DNA of 64,000 nucleotides, from contig NZ_JAAIVB010000035.1 of NCBI RefSeq assembly GCF_010974945.1, positions 103,731 to 167,730 on the forward strand. The letters are read 5' to 3'. A program made the position numbers and the translations under genes. Positions 25,884-34,692 of this stretch are shown in pieces. Position 1 is the first letter of the stretch, and each line of letters starts with the position of its first letter. The notes under the pieces are model-generated. The model did not search any database. It was not told the DNA's origin and saw only the letters and a list, made by a program, of their open reading frames with translations. The DNA is from Noviherbaspirillum galbum. Lineage in GTDB: Bacteria; Pseudomonadota; Gammaproteobacteria; Burkholderiales; Burkholderiaceae_D.

Positions 25884-26228
25884 ATGTCCCTGCATCATGC
25901 CGAATCGGGTGAAGTCATCGATATCCAGCCGCTGGGCGACAAGCTGCCTTGGGCAGAATCGGTGGCGCTCGTGCGCACGGCCGAATTCGAAGTCATGCGG
26001 ATGGTGCTGCAGCAGGGCAAGGCCGTGCCCGAGCACCGGGTTCCGGGCGACCTGAGCATGCAATGCCTTGAAGGCTCGGTTGAAGTGCAGGCCGGCGGCA
26101 ACCATCTCACGCTGGGCGAAGGCCAGCTGGTTTTCCTGAAGGGCAATACCCCGTACGCATTGCGCGCCCTGGACCACGCTTCCCTGCTGGTCACGATGGT
26201 CCGCAAGCCCAAGGACAGCGACGAGTAG
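25884..26228 (+). CDS. Small single-domain cupin protein
   Basis: The 114-residue protein is a single beta-barrel cupin: FEVMRMVLQQGKAVPEHRVPGDLSMQCLEGSVEVQAGG forms the first motif and LGEGQLVFLKGNTPYALRALDHASLLV the second. The metal ligands are incomplete compared with classical cupins (one His in the first motif, His near the second), so an enzymatic role is doubtful. CTCCGGAGCAAGCC precedes the ATG. It stands alone between the gsp operon and gpsA (opposite strand). Function is unknown. Confidence 0.8.
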   Translation: MSLHHAESGEVIDIQPLGDKLPWAESVALVRTAEFEVMRMVLQQGKAVPEHRVPGDLSMQCLEGSVEVQAGGNHLTLGEGQLVFLKGNTPYALRALDHASLLVTMVRKPKDSDE

Positions 26229-26261
26229 TCAAAACTCCCGGCCGCGCGATCGCGGCTGACG

Positions 26262-27302
26262 TCAGGGCGCGGCTTCGGCGCGCGGATCGCGCGACAGCAG
26301 GTGCCGGATCATGTCGCCCGGAGCATCGCCGTCGAACAGCACCGCCGCCACCGCTTCCGCGATCGGCATCTCGATGCCCGCGTCCCGCGCCAGCGTGCGC
26401 ACCGCCTGGGCGCAGCGCACGCCTTCCGCGACATGGCCGAGCTCGCGCACGATCGCGTCGAGCTTCTTGCCCTGCGCCAGCCCCAGCCCGACGCGACGGT
26501 TGCGCGACAGGTCGCCGGTGCAGGTGAGGATGAGGTCGCCCATGCCGGCGAGTCCCATGAAGGTTTCCGGTCGTCCGCCGAGCGCCACTCCGAGACGCGT
26601 GATTTCCGCCAGGCCGCGCGTGATCAGCGCCGCCCTGGCATTGTGGCCGAGGCCCATGCCATCGGCGACGCCGGTGGCGATGGCCAGGATGTTCTTCACC
26701 GCGCCGCCGACTTCCACACCGGCCATGTCGTCGGTGGAATACACGCGCATGGCGCCGCCGTGCATGATGGCGACCACGCTGTCGCGCAAGGCGGCGTCGC
26801 GCGACGCGATGGTCAATGCGCAAGGCAAGCCTTGTGCGACCTCCTGCGCGAATGAAGGACCGGACAGGGCGCCGATCGGCAGCGTGTCGCCGAGCACCGC
26901 GCGCGCGACCTGGTGCGGCAGCAGCCGGGTGTCTTCCTCGAATCCCTTGCACAGCCAGATGAGGTTAGGAATGTCTTTCGTCGCCAGCCGTTCGCACAGC
27001 GGCCGCAGGCCGGCGACGGACGAGGCGATGACGAGCAAGCCTTGCGCCTCTCCCGGTTGCCCGGCGACATGCGCGATGGCGGCATCGAAGTCGGCGGTGG
27101 CGCGCACGCCGGGCGGCAGTGCGAAGCCGGGAAGATAGGCGGCGTTTTCGCGGCGCGCCTCGGCATCGGCCATGGCGCCGGCATCTCGGCCCCACAGCAC
27201 CACGTCATGCCTGGCGGCGAGCGCGATGGCCAGCGCGGTGCCCCACGCGCCGGCGCCGAGCATGCCGATCCTGCGGCGGACGGGAGGGTTGGAAGCCTGC
27301 AT
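26262..27302 (-). CDS. gpsA: NAD(P)H-dependent glycerol-3-phosphate dehydrogenase
   Basis: GpsA reduces dihydroxyacetone phosphate to sn-glycerol 3-phosphate for phospholipid synthesis. The 346-residue cytosolic enzyme has the N-terminal Rossmann motif GAGAWG (16-21), [26 protein letters not shown], the catalytic-lysine segment [37 protein letters not shown] and the C-terminal [23 protein letters not shown]. It belongs to the secB-grxC-rhodanese cluster on the minus strand, as in many Betaproteobacteria. Confidence 0.97.
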   Translation of the reverse strand: MQASNPPVRRRIGMLGAGAWGTALAIALAARHDVVLWGRDAGAMADAEARRENAAYLPGFALPPGVRATADFDAAIAHVAGQPGEAQGLLVIASSVAGLRPLCERLATKDIPNLIWLCKGFEEDTRLLPHQVARAVLGDTLPIGALSGPSFAQEVAQGLPCALTIASRDAALRDSVVAIMHGGAMRVYSTDDMAGVEVGGAVKNILAIATGVADGMGLGHNARAALITRGLAEITRLGVALGGRPETFMGLAGMGDLILTCTGDLSRNRRVGLGLAQGKKLDAIVRELGHVAEGVRCAQAVRTLARDAGIEMPIAEAVAAVLFDGDAPGDMIRHLLSRDPRAEAAP

Positions 27303-27391
27303 GCGGATTCCCTTGAAAATGAAGACGGAAGAGGACGCCGGGCGGGGTCAGGCCCGGCGCTGGCGGCCGGGAATGTCGGCGGGAACCGGGC

Positions 27392-27841
27392 TCATTCGCC
27401 CCAGACTTCCTGGGCCCGGACGTAGCCAGCCTGGCCGTCGCGGTGGCGCACCTTCACCCAGCCCGCGCTCAAGGGCTCGACCATGTCGAGCAGCACGCCC
27501 TTGTCGGCGGTAAAGACCATGGCCGCGCCATCTTCGCCGGCGGCGCGCACGCGCGCGGAGGCGGCAGTGACGATGACGGTGCGCTTGGGTACCAGGGCCT
27601 TGGCTTCCACCCAGGCCAGGTCGCCGCTCGCGTCGCGCACCTTGTTCCACTCGCCGTAGGTCAGCACCACTTCGACCGGCATGCCGCGCGGTGCGACGAA
27701 GACTTTCTTGCCCTTCGCGGAAGGGGCGTCGTAGAAGATGGCGGGGGACGCCCCGACGCTCTTGAATTCGACGACGGGCGCCGCATGGGCATTCATCCAG
27801 GCAAGCAGCATCGCCGTCGCCACCAGACGCGGAATTCTCAT
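27392..27841 (-). CDS. Exported SH3-domain protein
   Basis: The 149-residue protein has a signal peptide (LVATAMLLAWMNAHA, cleavage near residue 21) and two bacterial SH3-like repeats: SPAIFYDAPSAKGKKVFVAPRGMPVEVVLTYGEWNKVRDASGDLAWVEA and VTAASARVRAAGEDGAAMVFTADKGVLLDMVEPLSAGWVKVRHRDGQAGYV. Both carry the W-x-K-V-R pattern of SH3b domains. Such proteins bind peptidoglycan or protein partners in the periplasm; the target here is unknown. Located between gpsA and secB, which is a frequent arrangement in the order. Confidence 0.8.
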   Translation of the reverse strand: MRIPRLVATAMLLAWMNAHAAPVVEFKSVGASPAIFYDAPSAKGKKVFVAPRGMPVEVVLTYGEWNKVRDASGDLAWVEAKALVPKRTVIVTAASARVRAAGEDGAAMVFTADKGVLLDMVEPLSAGWVKVRHRDGQAGYVRAQEVWGE

Positions 27842-27928
27842 GTTCTCTCCCTGAGGTGTTGCCGGATTGTCGCGTTCGCCGCGTTCGGCTGGCGGCCCTT
27901 CCCCGCAGGGAAAAGGCCGGTCTGACGA

Positions 27929-28450
27929 TTACTGGCGGGTGGCCGACGAGCCGTCGGGCATCACGAGGCCGGAGCCGCCCTGCTGCTGGCCCTGCTGCTC
28001 GGCGAGCGCCTGCAGGCGCTGCTGGTAGAACACCTCGAAGTTGATCTCGGCGAGGTGGACCGGCGGGAAGCCCGCGCGGGTGATCATGTCGGCGATGTTG
28101 GCGCGGAGATAGGGGTAGACGATGTTCGGGCAACCGATGCCGAGCAGCGGGTCCATCTGCTCGGGCGGAATGTTGGCGATCTCGAAGATGCCGGCCTGCT
28201 TGCCCTCGACCAGGAAGGCGACCTTGTCCTTGATCTTGGCGGTGACGGTGATGGTGACGGTGGATTCGAAAATGGTTTGGGCCAGGGCTTCGGCGCCGAC
28301 GTCCACGGACACTTCGATGTTCGGGCCTTCCTGCTCGAGGAAGATGGCCGGCGAATTGGGTTGTTCGACGGACATGTCCTTCAGGTAGACGCGCTGGATC
28401 TGGAAGACGGGTTGCTGGTTCTGGTCCTGCTGTTGGTTTTGCTCAGCCAT
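27929..28450 (-). CDS. secB: Protein-export chaperone SecB
   Basis: SecB keeps preproteins unfolded and delivers them to SecA. The 173-residue protein has a Gln/Asn-rich N-terminal tail ([16 protein letters not shown]), then [20 protein letters not shown], the client groove strands [27 protein letters not shown], and the SecA-contact segment [40 protein letters not shown]. Slightly longer than E. coli SecB (155) because of both tails. The ATG at 28450 is chosen; an upstream in-frame codon at 28492 would add an Arg-rich leader unlike the family. An 8-base-stem hairpin lies upstream (28531-28558). Confidence 0.97.
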   Translation of the reverse strand: MAEQNQQQDQNQQPVFQIQRVYLKDMSVEQPNSPAIFLEQEGPNIEVSVDVGAEALAQTIFESTVTITVTAKIKDKVAFLVEGKQAGIFEIANIPPEQMDPLLGIGCPNIVYPYLRANIADMITRAGFPPVHLAEINFEVFYQQRLQALAEQQGQQQGGSGLVMPDGSSATRQ

Positions 28451-28653
28451 GAGTTGCTTTCTCTGGGTGGTGTTGCGGATTCGTGCCCTCATCGGAGGGG
28501 CGCACGAGGCCGGCCGGTTGATAGGGACAAGGGACGGCGGGAGCCATCTAGCCGTCCCCTGGAGCGTCAGCGCCGTTCGCCGCGGCCGGGGATGCGTCGC
28601 GGCGCCCTGCCGTGGCTGTCTTGTGAACGCTTTTTCTAGCCAGGGTCGCCAGT

Positions 28654-28917
28654 CTACGCGCCCTGAAGCAGCGGGTCCAGTTTGCCGGCGCGATCGAGGG
28701 CGCTGAGGTCGTCGAAGCCGCCGACGTGGGTATCGCCGATGTAGATCTGCGGCACGGTGCGGCGGCCGGTCTTCTGCATCATGGCGGCGCGCTGCTCGGG
28801 CTGCAGGTCGATGCGGATCTTCTCGATGTCATCGACGCCCTTGGCCTTGAGCAGCCGTTCTGCCATCACGCAATACGGGCAGACCCCGGTGCTGTACATT
28901 AAGACACGTGCAGTCAT
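28654..28917 (-). CDS. grxC: Glutaredoxin 3
   Basis: An 87-residue monothiol/dithiol redox protein with the active site CPYC at residues 13-16, the cis-proline motif RTVPQIYIG and [19 protein letters not shown]. It transfers electrons from glutathione to protein disulfides in the cytosol. Length matches GrxC (about 85). It is followed by secB and preceded by a membrane rhodanese gene 12 bases upstream, an order typical of Betaproteobacteria. Confidence 0.96.
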   Translation of the reverse strand: MTARVLMYSTGVCPYCVMAERLLKAKGVDDIEKIRIDLQPEQRAAMMQKTGRRTVPQIYIGDTHVGGFDDLSALDRAGKLDPLLQGA

Positions 28918-28929
28918 GTCAATGCTCCA

Positions 28930-29331
28930 TTATTTGATGAGGGGCAGACCCTGCGCCTGCCAGGCGGCGATGCCGCCGCCCAGGCTGGCTGCCTCGGCGA
29001 AGCCCGCCTTCCTGAGCTGGGCGACAGCCTTCGCCGAGGCGCTGCCGTTCTGGCAGACGGCGATCACGGTCCTGGACTTGAATTTCTCCAGCTCTCCCAG
29101 CCTGTTGGGCAATTCCTTCAATGGAATGTTCCGGGCGTCACGCAGGTGGCCGGCCTGGAATTCGGCGGGCTCGCGCACGTCGAGGATGAGCGCCTTGTTC
29201 TGGTTGATGAGCTGGGTGGCCTGCAGCAGCGACACGGTATTTCCGCGCTGGCGAAGGCTCGGCCACAGCAATGCGCCCCCGGAAATCAGGGCGATTCCGA
29301 TCAACCATATGTTTTCAATCAGGAATTTCAC
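28930..29331 (-). CDS. Membrane-anchored rhodanese-like protein
   Basis: The 133-residue protein starts with a membrane segment ([17 protein letters not shown], about 8-24), followed by a single rhodanese domain exposed to one side of the inner membrane. The active-site loop is CQNGSASA with Cys93; the preceding [24 protein letters not shown] is the other signature. The start is GTG at 29331, preceded by GGAG at good spacing. It probably transfers sulfur or handles thiols; the neighbour grxC supports a redox role. E. coli YibN has the same outline and location next to grxC and secB. Confidence 0.88.
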   Translation of the reverse strand: MKFLIENIWLIGIALISGGALLWPSLRQRGNTVSLLQATQLINQNKALILDVREPAEFQAGHLRDARNIPLKELPNRLGELEKFKSRTVIAVCQNGSASAKAVAQLRKAGFAEAASLGGGIAAWQAQGLPLIK

Positions 29332-29363
29332 GTTACTCCAATGGTGTTAGGCAATCCCGACAT

Positions 29364-29369
29364 TATAAA
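29364..29369 (+). promoter_or_regulatory. TATAAA, possible -10 element of gpmA
   Basis: TATAAA within CATTATAAAATAG lies 79 bases before the gpmA start in a short A+T-rich patch between two divergent genes. A good -35 was not found, so confidence is low. Confidence 0.25.
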
Positions 29370-29447
29370 ATAGAAGCGCAAGCGCCTTCCAACTCATGCG
29401 CGATCCCCGATTCAACCCGATTTCCCAACCACCTTTCCCCTTTTGAC

Positions 29448-30194
29448 ATGTACAAAATCGTATTCATGCGCCACGGCGAATCGACCTGGAACCTCGAAAA
29501 CCGCTTTACCGGCTGGACCGACGTGGACCTGACCGAGAAGGGCGTCGCCGAGGCGCGCGAAGCCGGACGCCTGCTGAAGGAAGCCGGCTTCACCTTCGAC
29601 CTGGCCTACACCTCGGTGCTCAAGCGTGCCATCCGCACCCTCTGGATCACGCTCGACGAGATGGACCTGATGTGGCTGCCGGTCATCCATGACTGGCGCC
29701 TGAACGAGCGCCACTACGGCGCGCTGCAGGGCCTGAACAAGGCGGAAACCGCCGCCAAGTATGGCGACGAGCAGGTGCTGGTCTGGCGCCGCAGCTATGA
29801 CGTGCCGCCGAACCCGCTGGAGGCGAACGACCCCCGCGCCTCCTACGCCGACCCGCGCTACGCCGGCCTCGAGCACGGACAGATTCCCCTCACCGAATGC
29901 CTGAAGGACACCGTGGCGCGCGTGATGCCGGCCTGGGACGAATCGATCGCGCCCGCCATCCGCGCCGGCAAGAACATCCTCATTTCCGCCCACGGCAACA
30001 GCCTGCGCGCCCTGATCAAGACGCTGGACGGCATCAGCGACAAGGACATCGTCGGCCTCAACATCCCCAACGGCGTGCCGCTGGTCTATGAACTCGACGC
30101 CGACCTCAAGCCGATCAAGAGCTATTACCTGGGCGACCAGGCAGCGATCGAGGCGGCGATGAAGGCGGTTGCCAGCCAGGGCAAGTCGAAATAA
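29448..30194 (+). CDS. gpmA: 2,3-diphosphoglycerate-dependent phosphoglycerate mutase
   Basis: GpmA interconverts 3- and 2-phosphoglycerate in glycolysis and gluconeogenesis. The 248-residue enzyme has the phosphohistidine motif RHGES (8-12, with His9), [43 protein letters not shown], and the second catalytic His in [11 protein letters not shown]. Its length matches the dPGM family (about 250). The ATG at 29448 is used; the open frame upstream to 29271 crosses the promoter region. The next gene (EnvC-like) begins 31 bases later. Confidence 0.97.
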   Translation: MYKIVFMRHGESTWNLENRFTGWTDVDLTEKGVAEAREAGRLLKEAGFTFDLAYTSVLKRAIRTLWITLDEMDLMWLPVIHDWRLNERHYGALQGLNKAETAAKYGDEQVLVWRRSYDVPPNPLEANDPRASYADPRYAGLEHGQIPLTECLKDTVARVMPAWDESIAPAIRAGKNILISAHGNSLRALIKTLDGISDKDIVGLNIPNGVPLVYELDADLKPIKSYYLGDQAAIEAAMKAVASQGKSK

Positions 30195-30225
30195 ACGGCG
30201 CGTCCATCCACTTGCACCCCATCGC

Positions 30226-31665
30226 ATGACAATCACCGCAAGCCGGCGCCTGCCCGGATTGCTCGGAGCGCTCGCGCTGGGCGCGGCCGTCCTCGCGTCG
30301 GGCGCAAGCGCGCGCGAGAGCGAGCGCCTCCGGCAGAAGCACGCCGCCGAGTCCGAGCGCGCCGAGCTGCAGCAGAAGCTCGACGCGCTCAAGCGCGACA
30401 TGTCCCGCACCGAATCGGCCCGCAGCCACGCGGCCGATTCCCTCGCGCAGTCTGAGTCGGCCATTTCCCAGGCCAACCGCGCGCTGCGCGACCTCGACGA
30501 CGAGCATCGCCGCATCGAAGCCCGGATCAGCCAACTGGCCGACGAGCAGGACCGCATCGCCAAGGCTGTCTCCGCGCAGCAGAAACGCCTGTCGCTGCTG
30601 CTGCGCGACCAGTACGCCGCCGGCGGCGAGGACCGCATCAAGCTGCTGCTGTCCGGCGACAATCCCAACCGCATCAACCGCGACCTGCAGTACATGGGCT
30701 ACGTCTCCAAGGCCCAGGCCCGCCTGCTCGAGGCCCTGCGCGCCAACCTCGCGGCGATCGAGGCCAACAAGTTCGCCACGCAGGAGGCGCGCGACGAACT
30801 CGACGAGGTGGTGCGCGAACAGCGCGAGCAGATGGCCGTCCTCGAAAAGGAGAAAAAGCGCCATGCCGCCCTGGTGGCCCAGCTTTCCGGCAAGCTCGCC
30901 GCCCAGCGCAAGGAAGTCGGCGGCATCGAGCGCGACGAACAGCGCCTTGGCGTGCTGGTCGACCGCCTGGGCAGGTTGATCGAAGAACAACGCCGCGCCG
31001 AGGCGGAAGCCGCGAAAGCCGCGGCGGCCCGGGCGGAAGCGGCGAAGGCGGAGGTCGCCCGGGCCGCCGCGGAGCGCCAGGAGAAGCTGCGGCAGGACCA
31101 ACTTGCGCAGTCCAGGGCGAAAGCGCAGCCGCCGGTCGCGGGAAAAATGAGTTCGGTCAAGACGAAACCGGCCAATCCTGATGCAATAGACAACGACGAA
31201 CCGCCAAAAACCGTGGCGCGCAATGAACTCGCACCCGAACCCGGCGTCCAAAGCGGGTTGTTTTCCCGGGAGTTCGGTTCCCTGCGCGGCCAGCTTCGGC
31301 TGCCGGTCAAGGGGGACCTGATCGCGAAATTCGGCGGCAAGCGCGGCGACGGACCGGCCTGGAAAGGCTTGTTCATCCGCGCCCCGGAAGGATCGGAAAT
31401 CCGGGCCGTGGCCCAGGGGCGGGTAGTATTCGCCGACTGGCTGCGCGGCTTCGGCAACCTGATCATCCTCGACCACGGCGGCGAATACTTGACCATCTAT
31501 GGCAACAACCAGGCGGTGCTCAAGCATGCCGGCGATCTCGTCAAGACCGGCGAAGTCATTGCCAGCGCCGGCAATAGCGGCGGCAACGAACAATCGGGTT
31601 TATACTTTGAAATGCGGCATCAGGGCCGCGCTTTTGATCCCCTTGGATGGGTGACAGTCAGGTGA
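30226..31665 (+). CDS. envC: Murein hydrolase activator EnvC-like (degenerate LytM) protein
   Basis: EnvC activates the amidases AmiA/AmiB at the septum. The 479-residue protein has a signal peptide (GALALGAAVLASGASA), a long coiled coil (about 30-270), an Ala/Lys-rich linker with KAAAARAEAAKAEVARAAAERQ-type composition and a C-terminal LytM/M23 domain (about 365-479). The LytM zinc ligands are missing (KGLFI in place of HxxxD; GLYFEMR in place of HxH), the hallmark of EnvC activators as opposed to active endopeptidases. It stands between gpmA and the S41 protease gene, an order conserved in Proteobacteria; the stop is 3 bases before the next start. Confidence 0.9.
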   Translation: MTITASRRLPGLLGALALGAAVLASGASARESERLRQKHAAESERAELQQKLDALKRDMSRTESARSHAADSLAQSESAISQANRALRDLDDEHRRIEARISQLADEQDRIAKAVSAQQKRLSLLLRDQYAAGGEDRIKLLLSGDNPNRINRDLQYMGYVSKAQARLLEALRANLAAIEANKFATQEARDELDEVVREQREQMAVLEKEKKRHAALVAQLSGKLAAQRKEVGGIERDEQRLGVLVDRLGRLIEEQRRAEAEAAKAAAARAEAAKAEVARAAAERQEKLRQDQLAQSRAKAQPPVAGKMSSVKTKPANPDAIDNDEPPKTVARNELAPEPGVQSGLFSREFGSLRGQLRLPVKGDLIAKFGGKRGDGPAWKGLFIRAPEGSEIRAVAQGRVVFADWLRGFGNLIILDHGGEYLTIYGNNQAVLKHAGDLVKTGEVIASAGNSGGNEQSGLYFEMRHQGRAFDPLGWVTVR

Positions 31666-31668
31666 AAC

Positions 31669-33162
31669 ATGGGCAGTAAACTCAAGAACTTCGGCCTTAT
31701 CGGTCTGGGCGTCATCGCCGGCGTCGCCGGTTCCATGCAATTCGAGGCCAGCGCGCAAAAGGCGACCGCGCCGCTGCCGCTGGAAGAATTGCGGCAACTG
31801 GCCGACGTGTTCGGCCTCATCAAGTCCGACTACGTGGAATCGGTCGAAGACAAGAAGCTGCTGACGGAAGCCATTTCCGGCATGGTCGCCTCGCTCGACC
31901 CGCACTCCGCCTACCTCGACAAGAAAGCCTTCAAGGAACTGCGCGAAGGCACCCAGGGCAAGTTCGTCGGCCTGGGCATCGAGGTCGGCATGGAAGACGG
32001 CTACGTCAAGGTCATTTCGCCGATCGAGGACTCGCCCGCCTTCAAGGCAGGCCTCAAGGCCGGCGACCTGATCACCCGCCTCGACTCCACGCCGGTCAAG
32101 GGCATGACGCTGGACGAAGCCGTCAAGCGCATGCGCGGCGAACCCAACACCAAGATCACGCTGACGGTTGCCCGCAAGGAAGAAGACAAGCCGATCATCG
32201 TCACCATTACCCGCCAGGAAATCCGCGTGCAGAGCGTGAAGTCCAAGGTCATCGAACCGGGCTACGCCTGGGTGCGGGTGTCGCAGTTCCAGGAGCCGAC
32301 GGTCGACGACATGGCGAAGAAGATCACCGCCATCTACCAGCAGGACCCCAACCTCAAGGGCCTGGTGCTCGACCTGCGCAACGACCCGGGCGGCGTGCTG
32401 CCCGGCGCCATCGGCGTCTCCGCCGCCTTCCTGCCCAAGGACGTGCCGGTGGTCTCGACCAATGGCCAGCTGCCCGATTCCAAGGCCACCTTCTATGCCC
32501 GCCGCGAGTTCTACACGTCCTCGCGCACCGCGCTGACAGACCCGCTGGCCAGGCTGCCCGAGGGCATCAAGAAGGTGCCGATGGTGGTGCTGATCAACGC
32601 CGGTTCGGCTTCCGCCTCGGAGATCGTGGCCGGCGCCCTGCAGGACTACAAGCGCGCCACCATCATGGGCATGCAATCCTTCGGCAAGGGCTCGGTCCAG
32701 ACCATCCGCCAGCTGTCCGCCGACACCGCGGTCAAGCTGACGACGGCGCGCTACTACACGCCCAATGGCCGCTCCATCCAGGCCAAGGGCATCGTTCCCG
32801 ACCTGCTGGTGGACGAGACCGCCGAAGGCGACGGCATCAACAGCCTGCGCCTGCGCGAGGCCGACCTTACCAAGCACCTGACCAACGACAAGGACAAGGA
32901 AGAGGCCCACGCCAAGGTCGACGAGCTCGAGGAAGAGCAGCGCCTCGCCGCCCTCGAGAAACGCCGCAAGCCGCTGGAATTCGGCGGCAAGGACGACTTC
33001 CAGCTCGCCCAGGCGCTGAACCACCTCAAGGGCATGCCGGTCCAGCTTTCCAAGTCCGCCAAGGTGGAGAGCAAGAAGGAAAACACCATCAACGAGAAGA
33101 AGGATGGCAAGGACGGCAATGGCAACGGTAACGGCAAGAATGGAAACGGCGACAAGAAGTAA
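31669..33162 (+). CDS. S41 family C-terminal processing peptidase (CtpA-like)
   Basis: This periplasmic serine protease has a signal anchor (FGLIGLGVIAGVAGSMQF), an N-terminal helical part, a PDZ domain (about 95-180: GLGIEVGMEDGYVKVISPIEDSPAFKAGLKAGDLITRLD) and the S41 core. The catalytic region includes LVLDLRNDPGGVL, the serine-containing GSASASE (312-318) and Lys340 in SFGKGSVQ. The C-terminal 60 residues are charged and end in a Gly/Asn/Lys tail (DGNGNGNGKNGNGDKK). Family members trim lipoproteins or peptidoglycan enzymes. Adjacent envC suggests cell-wall remodelling. A terminator follows. Confidence 0.93.
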   Translation: MGSKLKNFGLIGLGVIAGVAGSMQFEASAQKATAPLPLEELRQLADVFGLIKSDYVESVEDKKLLTEAISGMVASLDPHSAYLDKKAFKELREGTQGKFVGLGIEVGMEDGYVKVISPIEDSPAFKAGLKAGDLITRLDSTPVKGMTLDEAVKRMRGEPNTKITLTVARKEEDKPIIVTITRQEIRVQSVKSKVIEPGYAWVRVSQFQEPTVDDMAKKITAIYQQDPNLKGLVLDLRNDPGGVLPGAIGVSAAFLPKDVPVVSTNGQLPDSKATFYARREFYTSSRTALTDPLARLPEGIKKVPMVVLINAGSASASEIVAGALQDYKRATIMGMQSFGKGSVQTIRQLSADTAVKLTTARYYTPNGRSIQAKGIVPDLLVDETAEGDGINSLRLREADLTKHLTNDKDKEEAHAKVDELEEEQRLAALEKRRKPLEFGGKDDFQLAQALNHLKGMPVQLSKSAKVESKKENTINEKKDGKDGNGNGNGKNGNGDKK

Positions 33163-33179
33163 GCCGACCTGACCGGAAG

Positions 33180-33207
33180 AAAAGGCCGCAGTGATGCGGC
33201 CTTTTTT
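33180..33207 (+). terminator. Rho-independent terminator after the ctpA-like gene
   Basis: AAAAGGCCGCA (33180-33190) pairs with TGCGGCCTTTT (33195-33205) around a GTGA loop, and the right arm runs into six T residues. It lies 17 bases after the stop codon and closes the gpmA-envC-ctpA unit. Confidence 0.85.
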
Positions 33208-33253
33208 GGTGTTGGAGCCGCTTGTCAAGGCTACCGACAGGGCGGCAGCGTTT

Positions 33254-33357
33254 CATTCCCGCGCAAGTGGGAATCCCATTTTGCCTTTAAGCCGTCGAAG
33301 ACACCCCGGCGACAATGCAACACCGACATGGGATTCCCGCCTGCGCGGGAATGACAG
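33254..33357. repeat. Inverted pair of family B palindromic repeats
   Basis: CATTCCCGCGCAAGTGGGAA from 33254 and, in the opposite orientation, GGATTCCCGCCTGCGCGGGA from 33331 are each imperfect palindromes. The two copies are near-reverse complements of each other about 75 bases apart. Related copies lie at 63594-63621 and, degenerate, near 13331 and 47472. They resemble the widespread REP-like sequences of Burkholderiales intergenic DNA. Confidence 0.7.
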
Positions 33358-33407
33358 GATGGGACGAGAATGCGCCGCAGGCGCTCCGTATCACCAGAAA
33401 ACACGAC

Positions 33408-34163
33408 ATGAACGACAACCAGCTCCTCCGCTATTCCCGCCACATCCTGCTCGATGAAATCGGCATCGAAGGCCAGTCCCGCATCCTCGACGCCCATGCC
33501 CTCGTCATCGGCGCCGGCGGGCTCGGCTCTCCCGCCGCCTTCTACCTCGCCTCGGCGGGCATCGGCAGGCTCACCCTGGTCGACAACGATACCGTCGATC
33601 TCACCAACCTGCAGCGCCAGATCCTGCATACCACCGAGCGCGTGGGCATGTCCAAGGCGGAGTCGGGGAAGCAGACGCTGGCGGGCATCAATCCGGAGGT
33701 GGAGGTGATCGCCCTGCAGGAGCGGGTGGATGACGCCCGCCTCGACCAGCTCGTGTCACAGGCGAACGTGGTGCTGGACTGCAGCGACAATTTCGCGACC
33801 CGCCATGCCGTCAACCGGGCCTGCGTGCGCCACCGGGTGCCGCTCGTGTCGGGCGCGGCGATCCGCATGGACGGCCAGATCTCGGTGTTCGATCCGCGCC
33901 GCGCGGACTCGCCCTGCTACGCCTGCCTGTTCCCCGCGGACCAGGAATTCGAGGAAGTGCTGTGCTCCACCATGGGCGTGTTCGCGCCGCTGGTCGGCAT
34001 CATCGGCACCATGCAGGCGGCGGAAGCGCTGAAGGTGGTGGCCGGGATCGGCCAGACGCTGGCGGGAAGGCTGATGCTGCTAGACGCGCGGGCCATGGAA
34101 TGGACCACCATCCGGGTGGCGCGCAGCGAGGATTGCGCCGTATGCGGGCAAGGCCACGGCTGA
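33408..34163 (+). CDS. moeB: Molybdopterin/thiamine synthase sulfurylase, MoeB/ThiF family
   Basis: MoeB adenylates the C-terminus of a ubiquitin-like sulfur carrier (MoaD or ThiS). The 251-residue protein has the nucleotide-binding GAGGLGSP (35-42), the Arg-finger start RYSRHILLDEIG, DNDTVDLTNLQRQ, Cys186 at the position of the conserved cysteine and two CxxC zinc pairs (Cys170/173 and Cys243/246). The ATG at 33408 fits the family N-terminus; the frame upstream runs through the repeat pair. MoeB and ThiF are hard to tell apart; the order envC-ctpA-moeB is frequent in Betaproteobacteria. Confidence 0.92.
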   Translation: MNDNQLLRYSRHILLDEIGIEGQSRILDAHALVIGAGGLGSPAAFYLASAGIGRLTLVDNDTVDLTNLQRQILHTTERVGMSKAESGKQTLAGINPEVEVIALQERVDDARLDQLVSQANVVLDCSDNFATRHAVNRACVRHRVPLVSGAAIRMDGQISVFDPRRADSPCYACLFPADQEFEEVLCSTMGVFAPLVGIIGTMQAAEALKVVAGIGQTLAGRLMLLDARAMEWTTIRVARSEDCAVCGQGHG

Positions 34164-34187
34164 CGTCACCGGCCGAAGCCTGGCGCG

Positions 34188-34457
34188 TCAGCGCGGCTCC
34201 TGCGCGGCGCCGCGCCGCTGGAAATAACGATACGCCTCGAAGTGGCGCTGCCCGGCGCTGGATGGGTCCTGCACGTCGGAGGCATCGGGCATGTCTCCCG
34301 CGCCGGACGCCGCGCGGCCGTCGCGCGGCATGCCCCCGCTTTCATTCTGCATGAGTTGCTGCGAACCGCGGCGCAGCGGGCCGTCGCCGCAGGCAACGAC
34401 GGCGAGCATGGCAGCCAAGGCGGCCAGCGGCACGGCAAGCTTGAAGCCAGACTTCAT
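34188..34457 (-). CDS. Small putative lipoprotein, unknown function
   Basis: The 89-residue protein has a lipoprotein signal peptide: a Lys-containing start, the hydrophobic LAVPLAALAAMLAV and a lipobox VVAC with Cys23, followed by Gly-Asp. The +2 residue is Gly, giving no inner-membrane retention signal. The mature part is short, polar and rich in Gly, Gln and Arg (RRGSQQLMQNESGG), with no known domain. It is convergent with moeB. Coding potential is supported by the intact lipobox and G/C-rich third positions. Confidence 0.65.
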   Translation of the reverse strand: MKSGFKLAVPLAALAAMLAVVACGDGPLRRGSQQLMQNESGGMPRDGRAASGAGDMPDASDVQDPSSAGQRHFEAYRYFQRRGAAQEPR

Positions 34458-34643
34458 GTTGTATTCTCCCTGCCCCGATTATTGATGAAACCGCCGGCCG
34501 CCTCTTGGCTTGTGTCAATCGCTTAACATCTGCGGATCAAGGCCGCCGCCGATCCGTGGCGCGGCCGCATCAGGTAACGACGATTTCAATGGCAGCGTGG
34601 CGCCGTCCGGGTCCCGCACGGCGCGGCGGAACGGGCCGGGTGC

Positions 34644-34649
34644 TACAAT
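34644..34649 (+). promoter_or_regulatory. TACAAT, possible -10 of the EamA gene
   Basis: TGCTACAATCGAAGCG lies 44 bases before the ATG at 34693. The same GCTACAATC or TTACAATCG context is found upstream of dapF, the DUF484 gene and rlmI. No clear -35 is seen. Confidence 0.3.
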
Positions 34650-34692
34650 CGAAGCGAACGACCGTTCGTCCTCCGCGCCTTTCCTGTCCCCG

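Noticed and set aside
28531..28558. Hairpin between grxC and secB as terminator
   Set aside because: The 8-base stem has a 12-base loop and no T-run on either strand; left unassigned.
33191..33457. Frame starting in the terminator after the ctpA-like gene
   Set aside because: Runs through the family B repeats and the moeB start; shadow only.
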